A stretch of DNA of 64,000 bases from NCBI RefSeq assembly GCF_018282115.1, contig NZ_CP054306.1:2651488-2715487 (forward strand), given 5' to 3'. The stretch comes from Synechocystis sp. PCC 7338 (GTDB lineage Bacteria > Cyanobacteriota > Cyanobacteriia > Cyanobacteriales > Microcystaceae). The number at the start of each line of letters is the position of its first letter. The first letter of the stretch is position 1. The notes beneath the pieces were generated by a model, which was not told the DNA's origin, made no database searches, and saw only the letters and a program-made list of their open reading frames with translations. Made by a program: the position numbers and the translations under genes. Positions 20,301-30,611 of the stretch are shown one piece after another.

Positions 20301-21463
20301 AGGGTAACGTGGACGGCTTAGTGGGGGTAATCACCGACCTAAGGCGACAAAAGCAAATTGAAATAGAGCGGCAAAACCTCGATTTTGTGGTCAAAAATAG
20401 CACCGAGTTAATTGTCATCACCGACCTAGAGCAAAAGGTCATCTTCCTCAACCAGGCAGGGCAATCACTAATGGGTCTAGAAAACTTGGAAGCCGCCCAA
20501 AGCACCTATTTGAGCGAATATGTGAGTCCCGAGTACCTCAATTTTTGGCAAACAGAAATTATTCCCCAGGTATTCCGTGCCGGCGCTTGGGAGGGGGAAT
20601 TCAGTCTGCAACATTACCAAACTGCCGCCGAAATTCCCGTCACCGCCTCAGTGTTTCTCCTTCAAGATGGCAACGGACAACACCCAGTCAACCTAGTGGC
20701 GATCGTCCACGATATCACCCACATTAAAAATGCTGAAAAGCGTATTTTGGCGGCCCTGGAAACGGAAAAGGAATTGGGGGAATTGCGTTCCCGGTTTATT
20801 TCCACCACGTCCCATGAATTTCGTACTCCTTTAGCAATTATCAGTTCCTCCACTGGCATCTTGAAAAAATATTGGTCAAAACTGGATGGGCAAAGGCGCG
20901 GCCAACACCTGGAACGCATCCAGGAAAGTGTTCATCATATGGTGGAACTACTGGATGACGTGCTCACCATTAACCGGGCGGAAACTAAGTATCTGCCATT
21001 TGAGCCCCAACTCCTAGATTTAGTCGGCTTTTGTCAGGGCATCACTGATGAACTCCAGGGCAGTACAGAATACCATTGCCTGTTATTCAGCTATGATGGC
21101 CTTAGGGCCGGGGAAGCCGTCGCCTTTGACCCCAAATTGTTAAGGCAAATTTTGACTAACCTCCTTGGTAATGCGATCAAATACTCTCCTCCAGGCCACC
21201 AGGTGGAATTTCGCCTCCAACGCCGGGGGGATGATGGCATTTTTTCTGTCCAGGACTACGGTATCGGCATTGCCCCGGAGGAAATACCAAATCTATTCGA
21301 TAGTTTTTACCGAGGCACCAATGTTGGTTCCGTTCCTGGAACCGGTTTGGGACTGCCCATTGTCAAAAAATGTGCCGAACTCCACGGCGGTGCCATTACT
21401 GTGACCAGCCAATTAGGCCAAGGTAGTCGCTTTGAGGTGGATTTACCCCTCTGGTACAGTTAG
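17345..21463 (+). CDS. large multi-sensor histidine kinase (CBS-PAS-GAF-PAS-HisKA-HATPase)
   Basis: 1372 residues. Approximate layout: CBS-like pair at 1-285; PAS-like segment 320-445; PAS 450-540; PAS 555-680 (LLEALPNLVWRLSSTGDVWECN); GAF 695-850; PAS 870-1005; PAS 1010-1130; HisKA with H-box TTSHEFRTPLA near 1155; and HATPase with N-box ILTNLLGNAIKYSPP, G1 DYGIGIAPEEIPNLF and G2 GTGLGLPIVKK. No receiver domain and no transmembrane segment are seen, so it is probably a soluble kinase. The GAF has cysteines (SNCAVQCF) but not a clear bilin-lyase CH motif, so I do not call it a cyanobacteriochrome. CBS domains suggest adenylate sensing. Its cognate regulator is not adjacent. Confidence 0.88.
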   Translation: MNFAFTPRETIARAIQWSCLCLPGELSAAEALNCWHHHHGQHPWEPEVEVKAFPPWALVLDSHGQLLGLLPDWQLAAALWTEKFSPAIALAELCLPCSLRLDSEKLPSLGEIMQIFATWGYGWDVIPVADRQYQTWGLLSVGNLIRSVNLCQLWQNLPLQVTASPPLCLGSETTLGQLIRHCFEQQISSLPVVYSSPLLPTATTRIPLGNVSLSHYFRSPNYGSLGLDNPIGPDLSPTFPLCTINQTYCHARELLRRQNDDYVIVTNISGAFVGWVGPQQWLATVQPDVLLEALQREMEMPRIVQHLEARIVWQQQQQQRNQHLIQKLLSHNPNLIYLYDLVKNEILYLNIPSTLVDGDSGEASIPNPMVEAGPWQALLLPPNYFAREELVTLQAHEKREFNFEFTDARRSVQYFTVEISAFEIDGGGQTSKILCLAQDVSQGKRAEAALHTKEQQLQILVNTIADGIVILDNRDKVIYANPMACQMFGLSEEEFLQSQLGLSNQEQTEIGINVSPEEEGVGEIKAVPIHWQGEDCRLVTVRDVTDRQRVLRKLRESEQVHRTLLEALPNLVWRLSSTGDVWECNQRTLAYFGRRGRKILGNTWQQFIEPGERERVQRQWHQGIAAQEFFQLECRFWRSDGQYRWHLLQILPLEDRFGSINGWLASSTDIDDLKQAERALRNQAQQEKLLSSISQRIRESLKLETILRTTVTEVRRTIRADRVLIYHIQEDGVGTTIAESVVNGQPSVMQMDLSPENFPPECYQRYLNGYIYASHDQLPDYASNCAVQCFTVAESQSRIVAPIVFDHGLWGLLIVHQCSTTRTWQTAEIQLMQSLGNQLAIAIQQSLLYERLQEELSERQRAEQKLLAVNQLQKGIFDVANYMIISTDREGFIRTFNRTAEEILGYTAAELIGQQTPLIFHDLEEMTSQAAQISQQLGQTLVPNSIDMFAIPAIQWGVYEREWTYITKTGDRLPVYISITALRDDQGNVDGLVGVITDLRRQKQIEIERQNLDFVVKNSTELIVITDLEQKVIFLNQAGQSLMGLENLEAAQSTYLSEYVSPEYLNFWQTEIIPQVFRAGAWEGEFSLQHYQTAAEIPVTASVFLLQDGNGQHPVNLVAIVHDITHIKNAEKRILAALETEKELGELRSRFISTTSHEFRTPLAIISSSTGILKKYWSKLDGQRRGQHLERIQESVHHMVELLDDVLTINRAETKYLPFEPQLLDLVGFCQGITDELQGSTEYHCLLFSYDGLRAGEAVAFDPKLLRQILTNLLGNAIKYSPPGHQVEFRLQRRGDDGIFSVQDYGIGIAPEEIPNLFDSFYRGTNVGSVPGTGLGLPIVKKCAELHGGAITVTSQLGQGSRFEVDLPLWYS

Positions 21464-21470
21464 GCAACCA

Positions 21471-21499
21471 TTGTCGTGGTGTCCCCAAACTGTTAGAAT
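21471..21499 (+). promoter_or_regulatory. candidate sigma70-type promoter of rpsT
   Basis: TTGTCG (21471-21476) and TAGAAT (21494-21499) are separated by 17 bases. They lie about 60 bases before the rpsT start, just after the histidine kinase stop. This is a reasonable housekeeping promoter by pattern only. Confidence 0.45.
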
Positions 21500-21558
21500 G
21501 ACAATTCTGATCTTTGTGAACCCACCCTTTTTACAGTTACGTACCTTAGAGAGCAACC

Positions 21559-21852
21559 GTGGCTAATATTAAGTCCGCCCTGAAGCGCATCGAAATTGCT
21601 GAACGCAACCGACTCCAGAACAAAAGCTATAAGTCGGCCATCAAAACCCTGATGAAAAAAACCTTTCAATCGGTGGAGGCCTACGCCAATGACCCCAATC
21701 CTGACAATCTTGATACGATCAACACCAGTATGGCCGCCGCTTTCAGCAAAATTGATAAGGCGGTGAAGTGCAAGGTAATCCACAAAAACAATGCGGCCCG
21801 CAAAAAGGCTCGCCTAGCCAAAGCCCTCCAAAGCGCCCTGCCGGCCGCCTAG
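21559..21852 (+). CDS. rpsT: 30S ribosomal protein bS20
   Basis: 97 residues, GTG start ([17 protein letters not shown] follows), with GAGAG upstream as a possible ribosome-binding site. Highly basic and helical throughout, as in bS20, which binds 16S rRNA in the body of the small subunit. The motif NIKSALKRI and the C-terminal [14 protein letters not shown] are characteristic. It is followed by a short G+C-rich hairpin and then tatD. Complete and ordinary. Confidence 0.96.
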   Translation: MANIKSALKRIEIAERNRLQNKSYKSAIKTLMKKTFQSVEAYANDPNPDNLDTINTSMAAAFSKIDKAVKCKVIHKNNAARKKARLAKALQSALPAA

Positions 21853-21860
21853 GCACCGTC

Positions 21861-21887
21861 CTTCCCCCAGGGGGAGTTAGTAGTTTT
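21861..21887 (+). terminator. weak intrinsic terminator after rpsT
   Basis: Inverted repeat CTTCCCCCAGGGGGAG with a small loop, followed by a broken T-rich stretch (TTAGTAGTTTT), 9 bases after the rpsT stop. Partial readthrough into tatD is possible. Confidence 0.4.
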
Positions 21888-21988
21888 GGGTAAATTTTGG
21901 CTAACTACATTGACCCATCGGTGTTCTAGCTGGGGACAACCTCTGGTTTTTGGTTACTTGGACGATCGCCCACGGCATTAGGGGAACC

Positions 21989-22774
21989 ATGCATCTAGTT
22001 GATACCCATGTCCACATTAACTTTGATGTTTTTGCGGCGGATTTAGACCAGTTACAGCACCGCTGGCAACAGGCGGGGGTGGTGCAGTTGGTTCATTCCT
22101 GTGTTAAGCCCCAGGAGTTTGACCAGATCCAGACCCTGGCTGATCGTTTTCCTGAACTGTTTTTTGCCGTGGGGCTCCATCCCTTGGACGCCCAGGATTG
22201 GCAAACTGATACTGCTGGACAAATTCTTGACTATGCCAGGGCAGATAACCGGGTGGTGGCCATTGGTGAAATGGGTTTGGATTTTTTCAAAGCCGATAAC
22301 CGTGACCATCAAATTGAAGTTTTCCGAGCCCAGTTGGCGATCGCCAGGCAATTAAATCGGCCGGTTATCATCCATTGCCGGGATGCCGCTGATACCATGC
22401 GCCAAGTATTGACGGAGTTTCAACAAGAACAAGGCCCTGTAACCGGGGTAATGCACTGCTGGGGCGGTAGTCCTGAGGAAACCCAATGGTTTTTAGACCT
22501 GGGTTTTTACATCAGTTTTAGCGGTACGGTGACTTTCAAAAAAGCGGAAGCTATCCAAGCCAGTGCCCAGATGGTGCCCCCCGATCGCCTGTTGGTAGAA
22601 ACCGATTGTCCTTTTTTGGCGCCGGTACCTCAACGGGGTAAACGCAACGAACCAGCCTTTGTCCGCCATGTGGCCGAGGCGATCTCCGCCCTGCGCCATG
22701 TCCCCCTAGAAACCCTTGCCCAACAAACCACCGCCAATGCCCGCAATCTTTTTAAACTACCAGTGCCGGCCTAA
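21989..22774 (+). CDS. tatD: TatD-family metal-dependent DNase
   Basis: 261 residues from ATG 21989, chosen because AGGGG sits just upstream and the TatD family starts with the MHLVDTHVH motif. An alternative upstream start would add 13 unconserved residues. Metal ligands: the HVH pair at residues 7-9 of DTHVHINFD, Glu in IGEMGLDFF (~93), His in VIIHCRDA, His in [10 protein letters not shown] and Asp in [11 protein letters not shown]. TatD proteins are magnesium-dependent 3'-5' nucleases of the amidohydrolase fold. Located between rpsT and rpoB. Confidence 0.92.
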   Translation: MHLVDTHVHINFDVFAADLDQLQHRWQQAGVVQLVHSCVKPQEFDQIQTLADRFPELFFAVGLHPLDAQDWQTDTAGQILDYARADNRVVAIGEMGLDFFKADNRDHQIEVFRAQLAIARQLNRPVIIHCRDAADTMRQVLTEFQQEQGPVTGVMHCWGGSPEETQWFLDLGFYISFSGTVTFKKAEAIQASAQMVPPDRLLVETDCPFLAPVPQRGKRNEPAFVRHVAEAISALRHVPLETLAQQTTANARNLFKLPVPA

Positions 22775-22858
22775 TCTGAGGGCATCGTCCCACCGGTAAC
22801 ACCCCCCGGCCGTCCCTGACCCCAACCACCGCAATTTTCCGGAGACTTCTGAGCCACC

Positions 22859-25800
22859 ATGACTAACCTTGCCACCACGATGTTGCCCGATTTAATTGAA
22901 ATCCAACATGCTAGTTTCCACTGGTTTTTGGAGGAAGGTTTAATCGAGGAATTGAACAGTTTTTCACCGATTTCTGACTACACGGGCAAGCTAGAACTCC
23001 ACTTTTTGGGCAAAGATTACAAGCTCAAACAGCCCAAATACGACGTTGATGAGTCCAAGCGGCGGGATGCCAGTTATTCGGTTCAAATGTATGTGCCGAC
23101 CCGTCTGGTCAACAAAGAAACCGGGGAAATTAAGGAGCAAGAAGTCTTCATCGGCGATCTTCCCTTGATGACGGAACGGGGGACTTTCATCATCAACGGT
23201 GCCGAGCGGGTCATCGTTAACCAAATTGTTCGATCGCCGGGGGTTTACTACAAAAAGGAACTGGATAAAAACGGTCGCCGCACCTATTCCGCTTCCCTGA
23301 TTCCTAACCGGGGGGCCTGGCTTAAATTTGAAACCGACAAAAACGGCTTAGTCTACGTCCGCATCGATAAAACCCGCAAGTTGTCCGCCCAAGTCCTACT
23401 CAAGGCGATCGGTCTCAGCGATAACGAAATCCTCGATTCCCTCAGCCATCCAGAGTTTTTCCAAAAAACCCTCGACAAAGAAGGGAATCCCACCGAAGAA
23501 GAAGCCCTGGTGGAACTCTACAAAAAACTCCGCCCCGGCGAACCCCCCACCGTCAGTGGTGGTCAGCAGTTATTGGAGTCCCGCTTCTTCGACCCCAAAC
23601 GCTACGATCTTGGCCGAGTGGGGCGCTACAAACTCAACAAAAAACTCCGGCTCAACGAAGCCGACACTACCCGGGTGCTCACTCCCCAGGATATTCTTGC
23701 CGCCATTAACTATCTGATCAACCTAGAATTTGACGTTGGCACCACCGACGACATCGACCACTTGGGTAATCGTCGAGTGCGCTCCGTTGGAGAGTTGCTA
23801 CAAAACCAAATCCGGGTGGGCTTGAATCGCCTAGAGCGTATTATTCGGGAGCGCATGACCGTCAGCGAATCCGATGCCCTCACCCCTGCCTCCCTGGTGA
23901 ATCCCAAACCCCTAGTGGCGGCCATCAAAGAATTTTTTGGCTCCTCCCAACTCTCCCAGTTCATGGACCAAACCAACCCCCTGGCGGAGTTGACCCATAA
24001 ACGAAGGATTTCCGCCTTGGGCCCCGGGGGCCTGACCAGGGAGCGGGCCGGGTTTGCCGTACGTGATATTCACCCTTCCCACCACGGCCGTATTTGTCCT
24101 GTGGAAACTCCGGAAGGCCCCAACGCCGGCTTGATTGGTTCCCTCGCCACCTGTGCCCGGGTCAATGATTACGGTTTCATCGAAACCCCTTATTTTCGGG
24201 TGGAAAGTGGTCGGGTCAGGAAAGATTTAGACCCCGTTTACCTCACCGCGGACGAAGAAGACGACATGCGGGTGGCCCCCGGGGACATTCCCACGGACGA
24301 AGAGGGCAACATCATCGGCGAATCCGTCCCCATTCGCTACCGCCAGGAATTTTCCACCACCAGCCCAGAACAAGTGGACTACGTGGCTGTCTCCCCGGTG
24401 CAAATTATTTCCGTTGCCACCTCCATGATTCCTTTCCTGGAGCACGACGATGCTAACCGGGCTCTGATGGGTTCCAACATGCAACGGCAAGCAGTGCCCC
24501 TGTTACGTCCTGAACGCCCCTTGGTGGGGACAGGTTTGGAAGCCCAGGCTGCGCGGGACTCCGGCATGGTGATTGTTTCCCGCACCCATGGCATTGTCAC
24601 CTATGTGGATGCCACGGAAATCCGGGTACAGCCCCACTCCCCCGATAACCCAGCTGAGAAAGGGGACGAAATCGTCTACCCGATCCAAAAATACCAACGG
24701 TCTAACCAGGATACCTGCTTGAACCAGCGGCCTCTGGTCTATGCCGGGGAAGATGTGGTGCCAGGGCAAGTGTTAGCGGATGGTTCCGCCACGGAAGGGG
24801 GAGAATTGGCCCTGGGCCAAAACATTCTCGTTGCCTATATGCCCTGGGAGGGTTACAACTACGAGGACGCCATTCTGATCAGTGAACGACTGGTCTATGA
24901 CGATGTCTACACCAGTATCCACATCGAAAAATTTGAAATTGAAGCCCGCCAAACCAAGCTAGGCCCAGAAGAGATTACCAGGGAAATCCCCAACGTTGGG
25001 GAAGATGCCCTCCGCAACCTTGATGAGCATGGCATTATCCGCATCGGTGCCTGGGTGGAATCCGGTGATATTCTCGTTGGTAAAGTCACTCCTAAAGGGG
25101 AAGCAGACCAGCCTCCAGAAGAAAAGCTACTGCGGGCCATTTTCGGTGAAAAAGCCCGGGACGTGCGGGATAACTCCCTGCGGGTACCCAACGGCGAAAA
25201 AGGACGGGTAGTGGATGTGCGGGTGTTCACCCGGGAGAAAGGGGACGAATTGCCCCCCGGCGCCAATATGGTAGTGCGGATTTACGTTGCCCAAAAACGA
25301 AAAATCCAAGTGGGGGACAAAATGGCTGGTCGCCACGGCAATAAGGGAATTATTTCCCGCATTTTGCCCATTGAAGACATGCCCTACCTCCCTGATGGTC
25401 GCCCCATTGACATTGCCCTCAATCCCCTGGGGGTTCCCTCCCGGATGAACGTGGGCCAGGTATTTGAGTGCATGCTGGGATGGGCCGGGGAAAACCTCGG
25501 TGTACGCTTCAAAATTACCCCCTTCGACGAAATGTATGGGGAGGAAGCGTCCCGGGATACAGTCCATGGCCTGTTGGAAGAAGCATCACAACGCCCCAAC
25601 AAAGACTGGGTCTTTAACCAAGACCATCCCGGCAAAATTCAAGTGTTTGATGGTCGTACCGGAGAGCCCTTTGACCGTCCTATTACGGTGGGCCAAGCCT
25701 ATATGCTCAAACTGGTGCATTTGGTGGACGACAAAATCCACGCCCGTTCTACTGGGCCCTACTCCTTGGTTACCCAACAGCCTTTGGGGGGTAAAGCTCA

Positions 25801-26167
25801 ACAGGGGGGACAACGGTTCGGGGAAATGGAAGTGTGGGCCCTGGAAGCCTATGGCGCTGCCTACATTTTGCAGGAACTACTCACTGTTAAATCCGATGAT
25901 ATGCAGGGCCGTAATGAAGCCCTCAACGCCATCGTTAAAGGGAAGAGTATTCCCCGCCCCGGTACACCAGAATCCTTCAAGGTGTTAATGCGGGAACTGC
26001 AATCCCTCGGCTTGGACATTGCCGCCCACAAGGTACAACTGTCTGAAGATGGTGAAAGCGCTGACGCAGAGGTGGATTTAATGATCGACAGCCAGCGTCG
26101 GGCTCCCAATCGTCCCACCTATGAGTCCCTCCACACCGAGGAAGATTTGGAAGAAGAAGAAGTCTAA
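22859..26167 (+). CDS. rpoB: DNA-directed RNA polymerase subunit beta
   Basis: 1102 residues, the standard cyanobacterial length. Recognisable: the N-terminal lobe [16 protein letters not shown], the fork/rifampicin region [21 protein letters not shown] followed by [43 protein letters not shown], and the C-terminal [25 protein letters not shown]. It forms the active centre with beta'. The C-terminus is acidic (EEDLEEEEV). It is followed by rpoC2 after 114 bases rather than by rpoC1, the usual cyanobacterial neighbour. ATG 22859 is preceded by a CGGAGA ribosome-binding site about 13 bases upstream. Confidence 0.98.
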   Translation: MTNLATTMLPDLIEIQHASFHWFLEEGLIEELNSFSPISDYTGKLELHFLGKDYKLKQPKYDVDESKRRDASYSVQMYVPTRLVNKETGEIKEQEVFIGDLPLMTERGTFIINGAERVIVNQIVRSPGVYYKKELDKNGRRTYSASLIPNRGAWLKFETDKNGLVYVRIDKTRKLSAQVLLKAIGLSDNEILDSLSHPEFFQKTLDKEGNPTEEEALVELYKKLRPGEPPTVSGGQQLLESRFFDPKRYDLGRVGRYKLNKKLRLNEADTTRVLTPQDILAAINYLINLEFDVGTTDDIDHLGNRRVRSVGELLQNQIRVGLNRLERIIRERMTVSESDALTPASLVNPKPLVAAIKEFFGSSQLSQFMDQTNPLAELTHKRRISALGPGGLTRERAGFAVRDIHPSHHGRICPVETPEGPNAGLIGSLATCARVNDYGFIETPYFRVESGRVRKDLDPVYLTADEEDDMRVAPGDIPTDEEGNIIGESVPIRYRQEFSTTSPEQVDYVAVSPVQIISVATSMIPFLEHDDANRALMGSNMQRQAVPLLRPERPLVGTGLEAQAARDSGMVIVSRTHGIVTYVDATEIRVQPHSPDNPAEKGDEIVYPIQKYQRSNQDTCLNQRPLVYAGEDVVPGQVLADGSATEGGELALGQNILVAYMPWEGYNYEDAILISERLVYDDVYTSIHIEKFEIEARQTKLGPEEITREIPNVGEDALRNLDEHGIIRIGAWVESGDILVGKVTPKGEADQPPEEKLLRAIFGEKARDVRDNSLRVPNGEKGRVVDVRVFTREKGDELPPGANMVVRIYVAQKRKIQVGDKMAGRHGNKGIISRILPIEDMPYLPDGRPIDIALNPLGVPSRMNVGQVFECMLGWAGENLGVRFKITPFDEMYGEEASRDTVHGLLEEASQRPNKDWVFNQDHPGKIQVFDGRTGEPFDRPITVGQAYMLKLVHLVDDKIHARSTGPYSLVTQQPLGGKAQQGGQRFGEMEVWALEAYGAAYILQELLTVKSDDMQGRNEALNAIVKGKSIPRPGTPESFKVLMRELQSLGLDIAAHKVQLSEDGESADAEVDLMIDSQRRAPNRPTYESLHTEEDLEEEEV

Positions 26168-26210
26168 AACGGCGATCGGAGCACAGGAAACAGTGAACAG
26201 TGTCTTACCC

Positions 26211-26280
26211 CCTGCTAACTGCTTCCTGATACCTGCTCCCTGATATCTGCTAACTGCTCCCTGAAACCTGAAACCTGAAA
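26211..26280. repeat. short degenerate repeats in the rpoB-rpoC2 spacer
   Basis: The spacer holds three perfect tandem copies of CCTGAAA (26260-26280), two copies of CTGCTAACTGCT (26212-26223 and 26247-26258), and intervening CCTGATA-like units. It ends one base before the rpoC2 ATG, so the heptamers occupy the ribosome-binding region and no classical Shine-Dalgarno is seen. Confidence 0.8.
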
Positions 26281-26281
26281 T

Positions 26282-29200
26282 ATGACTTTTTATAATTACA
26301 CCATCGACAAAGGCCGCTTGAAAAAACTCATTGCCCTTGCCTACCGTCGTTACGGTTCGGCCCGCTGTTCTCAGTTGGCCGATGAACTGAAGGAACTGGG
26401 GTTTCGTTTTGCCACCAAAGCGGGGGTTTCCATTAGTGTAGATGATCTGACAATTCCTCCAGAGAAAAAACAGATGTTGGAGGCGGCAGAAAAGGAAATT
26501 CGCACCACGGAGGAACGCTACGCCCGGGGAGAAATCACCGAAGTAGAGCGGTTCCAAAAAGTAATTGATACCTGGAACAGTACTTCCGAAGAGTTGAAAG
26601 ACCAGGTGGTGGTCAACTTCCGCAAAACTGATCCTCTTAACTCCGTGTACATGATGGCCTTCTCCGGCGCCCGGGGGAATATGAGCCAGGTGCGGCAGTT
26701 GGTGGGGATGCGGGGTTTGATGGCAGATCCCCAGGGGGAAATTATTGACTTGCCGATTAAAACTAACTTTCGAGAAGGTTTAACGGTTACCGAGTATGTA
26801 ATTTCTTCCTACGGTGCCCGAAAGGGTCTGGTGGACACGGCTCTCCGGACGGCGGACTCTGGTTATCTCACCCGGCGTTTGGTGGACGTATCCCAGGACG
26901 TAATTGTGCGGGAACAGGACTGTGGCACCGAGCGCAGTCTGCGAGTAACGGCCATGACCGATGGAGATCAGGTAAAAATCAGCTTGGCTGATCGCCTGTT
27001 TGGTCGCTTGCTCGCCAAGGATGTGGTGGATGGCGAAGGGAATGTCATTGCAGAGCGTAACCAGGAAATTGATGAAGCGTTAGCTAACCGCATCGCCGCC
27101 GTCACCGATGAAGTTTACGTCCGATCGCCGTTGACCTGTGAAGCAGCCCGGTCCGTTTGTCAAAACTGCTATGGCTGGAGCCTGGCCCATGGTCACAAAG
27201 TGGATCTGGGGGAAGCGGTGGGTATTATCGCCGCCCAATCCATTGGGGAGCCCGGCACCCAGTTGACCATGCGGACCTTCCACACTGGGGGGGTATTCAC
27301 CGGGGAAGTGGCTCGCCAAGAAAAGGCTCCCGAAAACGGCACAGTCAAATGGGGTAAGGGGTTGAGCACCCGTAAAGTCCGTACCCGCCACGGGGAAGAT
27401 GCGGAACAGGTGGAAGTAGCCGGAGATTTGCTCTGGAAAGGGGAAGGGAAAAAAGCGGCCAGCCAGACCTACTCCCTCACCCCCGGTTCCCTACTGTTTG
27501 TACAGGATGGGCAAACGGTTACGGCCGGCCAGTTGATGACGGAAATTTCCCTCTCCAAAACCCAACGTTCCACGGAGCGGGCCACCAAGGACGTGGCCGG
27601 GGATTTAGCTGGGGAAGTGCTGTTTGATCGCCTGGTGCCAGAGGAAAAAACTGACCGCCAGGGGAATACCACCCGCATTGCCCAACGGGGTGGTCTGGTG
27701 TGGATTCTCTCTGGGGAAGTGTATAACCTCCCGCCCGGAGCAGAACCGGTGGTGAAAAACGACGAACAGGTGGAAGTCGGCAGCATCATGGCCGAAACCA
27801 AGCTGGTCACCAATGACGGGGGTGTAGTGCGCTTGGTGAGTAACCGGGAAATTGAAATCATCACCGCCTCCGTGCTCCTGAACCAAGCCCAGGTCAAACT
27901 GGAAAGCAGCGGTGGCCGGGAACAGTACGTAATTTACACCGCCGATAAGCAACGGTTCCTTCTCAAGGCCGCTCCAGGTACCAAAGTGCAAAACCACAGC
28001 ATTGTGGCGGAATTAATCGATGACCGCTACCGCACCACCACCGGGGGCATGATTCGCTATGCCGGGGTGGAAGTGGCCAAGGGCGGCCGCAAACAGGGCT
28101 ACGAAGTCACCAAAGGCGGTACCCTGCTCTGGATTCCCGAAGAAACCCACGAAATCAACAAGGATATTTCCCTGTTAATTGTGGAAGATGGCCAGTATGT
28201 GGAAGCGGGCACGGAAGTGGTCAAAGACATCTTCTGTCAATCCAGCGGCATCGTTGAAGTGGTGCAGAAAAACGATATTCTGCGAGAAATTATCATCAAA
28301 CCCGGCGACTTCTACCAAGACGTAGACCCAGGTTCAGTGAAAATTGAAACTGGTCAATTGCTCCAACCAGGGCAGGATGTATTCCCCGGCGTCACCGTTA
28401 GCTCCCTCAGCCAAGCTGAGTGGATTGAAAGCCCCGAAGGCAATGGTCTGCTGCTGCGCCCTGTAGAAGAGTACAAAGTATTTGATGAACCCGCCGCCCC
28501 CTCCCAGGGCTCCCAAAACGAAGAAGGGGGTCGCCACATTGAATTGCGCTCCGTTCAACGACTGTTCTACAAAGATGGCGATCGGGTGAAATCCGTGGAA
28601 GGGGCTCCCCTGCTCAGCACCCAGTTGGTGTTGGAAATTTATGGCAGTGGCAACGAAGGTATTTCTCACCTTTCCGCTGATATTGAACTGCAGGATGACG
28701 AGGAGGAAGATTGCCAGCGTTTACAGTTGGTGATTTTAGAATCCTTGGTACTGCGCCGAGACCAGGAATCCGATCCCCTCGGTGGAGCTTCCAAAACCCG
28801 TTTATTGGTACAGGACGGCGACCAAATTCCGCCGGGAGCAGTGGTGGCCCGTACGGAAATCCAATGTAAGGAAGCGGGCATTGTCCGGGGGATTAAGGAA
28901 GGACAGGAATCCATCCGTCGGGTGTTACTGGAACGGGAAGCCGATCGTCTAGTGATGGATCTACCCAGTGCCCCGGAAGTCAAACTAGGTCAACTACTGG
29001 TGGCGGGGCAGGAATTGGTGCCCGGCGTCAAACTAGAGGAGTCCGGTAAGGTACTGGAAATTAACCGTAAAGAAGACAAATATCAGTTAGTCCTACGGCG
29101 GGCCCGGCCCTATCGGGTTTCCCCTGGGGCAGTGCTCCACATTGAAGACGGAGACCTGGTGCAACGGGGGGATAACCTCGTACTGCTGGTGTTCGAGCGG

Positions 29201-30235
29201 GCCAAGACTGGGGACATTGTCCAGGGTTTACCCCGGATTGAGGAACTGTTGGAAGCGCGGAAACCCAAGGAGGCCTGCATCCTAGCCCGGGCCCCTGGGG
29301 TCTGCCAGGTGGAATACCTCGAAGATGAAAGTGTCGATATCAAGGTGTTGGAAGACGATGGCACCGTGAGCGAATATCCCCTCTTGCCGGGACAAAACGC
29401 CATGGTTACCGATGGCCAACGCATTGATGTGGGGCATCCCCTCACCGATGGTTACAATAATCCCCACGAAATTCTGGACGTGTTCTTCAGCTACTACGTG
29501 GACAAGGACGGTTGTTACCAAGCAGCCCTCAGAGGCCTGCAAGCGGCGCAAAAATTCCTCGTCAATGAAGTGCAAACGGTTTACCAATCCCAAGGGGTGG
29601 ATATTTCCGACAAGCACATTGAGGTAATTGTCCGGCAGATGACGGCCAAGGTCCGCATTGACGACGGCGGAGACACCACTATGCTTCCAGGGGAGTTGGT
29701 GGAACTGCGTCAGGTGGAACAGGTTAACGAGGCCATGGGCATCACCGGTAGTGCTCCTGCCCGTTATACCCCCGTGCTACTGGGTATCACCAAAGCTTCT
29801 TTGAATACCGATAGCTTCATCAGTGCGGCTTCCTTCCAAGAGACCACCAGGGTGCTCACCGAAGCGGCGATCGAGGGTAAATCCGACTGGCTGCGGGGAC
29901 TGAAGGAGAACGTGATCATTGGTCGCCTCATTCCTGCGGGTACAGGGTTCAGTAGCCATGAGGAAGTGCTGGGATTAATCGAAACCCAGGATGATATCCA
30001 AGGCTATATGATTGAGCCGATTGAACTACCCACGGCGAAGAAAAAAGCCAGTGCCACCAAGGTGAAAACCAAAAAAGTTGAAGCCGATGACGACCTGTTG
30101 GACGACACCAGGGCCCGGGCCTATGCGGGCAGTCAACTCAGTCAGGATGACGAAGAGTTGGAAGAAACCTACGACACTGATGAGGATGATTTCGACATGG
30201 ATGACGACAGCGATTTTGAGGACGATGAGGACTAA
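26282..30235 (+). CDS. rpoC2: DNA-directed RNA polymerase subunit beta' (cyanobacterial C-terminal split subunit)
   Basis: 1317 residues. In cyanobacteria and chloroplasts beta' is split into gamma (rpoC1) and beta' (rpoC2); this is the latter. Visible: [15 protein letters not shown] at the start, the trigger-loop region [26 protein letters not shown], the zinc cluster [19 protein letters not shown], the bridge/rim [28 protein letters not shown], a very long SI3 insertion of barrel-sandwich repeats (~340-980), and a conserved C-terminal part ([16 protein letters not shown]). It ends in an acidic tail. It carries the catalytic-core half missing from RpoC1. A strong terminator follows. Confidence 0.98.
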   Translation: MTFYNYTIDKGRLKKLIALAYRRYGSARCSQLADELKELGFRFATKAGVSISVDDLTIPPEKKQMLEAAEKEIRTTEERYARGEITEVERFQKVIDTWNSTSEELKDQVVVNFRKTDPLNSVYMMAFSGARGNMSQVRQLVGMRGLMADPQGEIIDLPIKTNFREGLTVTEYVISSYGARKGLVDTALRTADSGYLTRRLVDVSQDVIVREQDCGTERSLRVTAMTDGDQVKISLADRLFGRLLAKDVVDGEGNVIAERNQEIDEALANRIAAVTDEVYVRSPLTCEAARSVCQNCYGWSLAHGHKVDLGEAVGIIAAQSIGEPGTQLTMRTFHTGGVFTGEVARQEKAPENGTVKWGKGLSTRKVRTRHGEDAEQVEVAGDLLWKGEGKKAASQTYSLTPGSLLFVQDGQTVTAGQLMTEISLSKTQRSTERATKDVAGDLAGEVLFDRLVPEEKTDRQGNTTRIAQRGGLVWILSGEVYNLPPGAEPVVKNDEQVEVGSIMAETKLVTNDGGVVRLVSNREIEIITASVLLNQAQVKLESSGGREQYVIYTADKQRFLLKAAPGTKVQNHSIVAELIDDRYRTTTGGMIRYAGVEVAKGGRKQGYEVTKGGTLLWIPEETHEINKDISLLIVEDGQYVEAGTEVVKDIFCQSSGIVEVVQKNDILREIIIKPGDFYQDVDPGSVKIETGQLLQPGQDVFPGVTVSSLSQAEWIESPEGNGLLLRPVEEYKVFDEPAAPSQGSQNEEGGRHIELRSVQRLFYKDGDRVKSVEGAPLLSTQLVLEIYGSGNEGISHLSADIELQDDEEEDCQRLQLVILESLVLRRDQESDPLGGASKTRLLVQDGDQIPPGAVVARTEIQCKEAGIVRGIKEGQESIRRVLLEREADRLVMDLPSAPEVKLGQLLVAGQELVPGVKLEESGKVLEINRKEDKYQLVLRRARPYRVSPGAVLHIEDGDLVQRGDNLVLLVFERAKTGDIVQGLPRIEELLEARKPKEACILARAPGVCQVEYLEDESVDIKVLEDDGTVSEYPLLPGQNAMVTDGQRIDVGHPLTDGYNNPHEILDVFFSYYVDKDGCYQAALRGLQAAQKFLVNEVQTVYQSQGVDISDKHIEVIVRQMTAKVRIDDGGDTTMLPGELVELRQVEQVNEAMGITGSAPARYTPVLLGITKASLNTDSFISAASFQETTRVLTEAAIEGKSDWLRGLKENVIIGRLIPAGTGFSSHEEVLGLIETQDDIQGYMIEPIELPTAKKKASATKVKTKKVEADDDLLDDTRARAYAGSQLSQDDEELEETYDTDEDDFDMDDDSDFEDDED

Positions 30236-30310
30236 GGGTAATCCCCTATGCCCTGGGCTTGTAAACGTTTAGCATTCTGTCCTTATTTTTCTAGTTAGTT
30301 CACTATCCCT

Positions 30311-30340
30311 TCCCCTTCTCTGGGAGGGGATTATTTTTTT
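30311..30340 (+). terminator. intrinsic terminator after rpoC2
   Basis: Stem CCCCTTC paired with GGGAGGGG (7 pairs, one wobble) around a four-base loop, followed by TTATTTTTTT. Located 76 bases after the rpoC2 stop; a textbook rho-independent structure. Confidence 0.85.
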
Positions 30341-30376
30341 GCGGACTGCTATGCTTTAGTACGGATGCCGATTTCC

Positions 30377-30433
30377 TAAGAACGTGTTTGAAAAGCCCTC
30401 CTGACCCCCCCATTTTTGGGAAACAGGCTCTAA
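30377..30433 (-). repeat. short copy of an inverted-repeat element (57 bp)
   Basis: Starts TAAGAACGTGTTTGAAAAGC and ends AAACAGGCTCTAA. Its reverse complement matches both ends of the longer element at 40386-40524. The two ends are imperfect inverted repeats of each other, as in a miniature transposable element. No coding capacity. It lies in the rpoC2-comEC gap, downstream of the terminator; the rest of this ~375-base gap shows nothing else I can name. Confidence 0.7.
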
Positions 30434-30611
30434 GTTCCAACCATCAATACAGCAAATTCCGGATCAATTTGATATCAACAGAACCGTTGTAACACTTATT
30501 TGGCAAAGGCTTTGCTGTGCTACTTAGATACGGTAACCGCTGTAAGCAATTGTTTCCCTTTGCTTTCCCTCATCAGGAAGATTTTGGGAAAATCGACATG
30601 GAGTTAAACTG

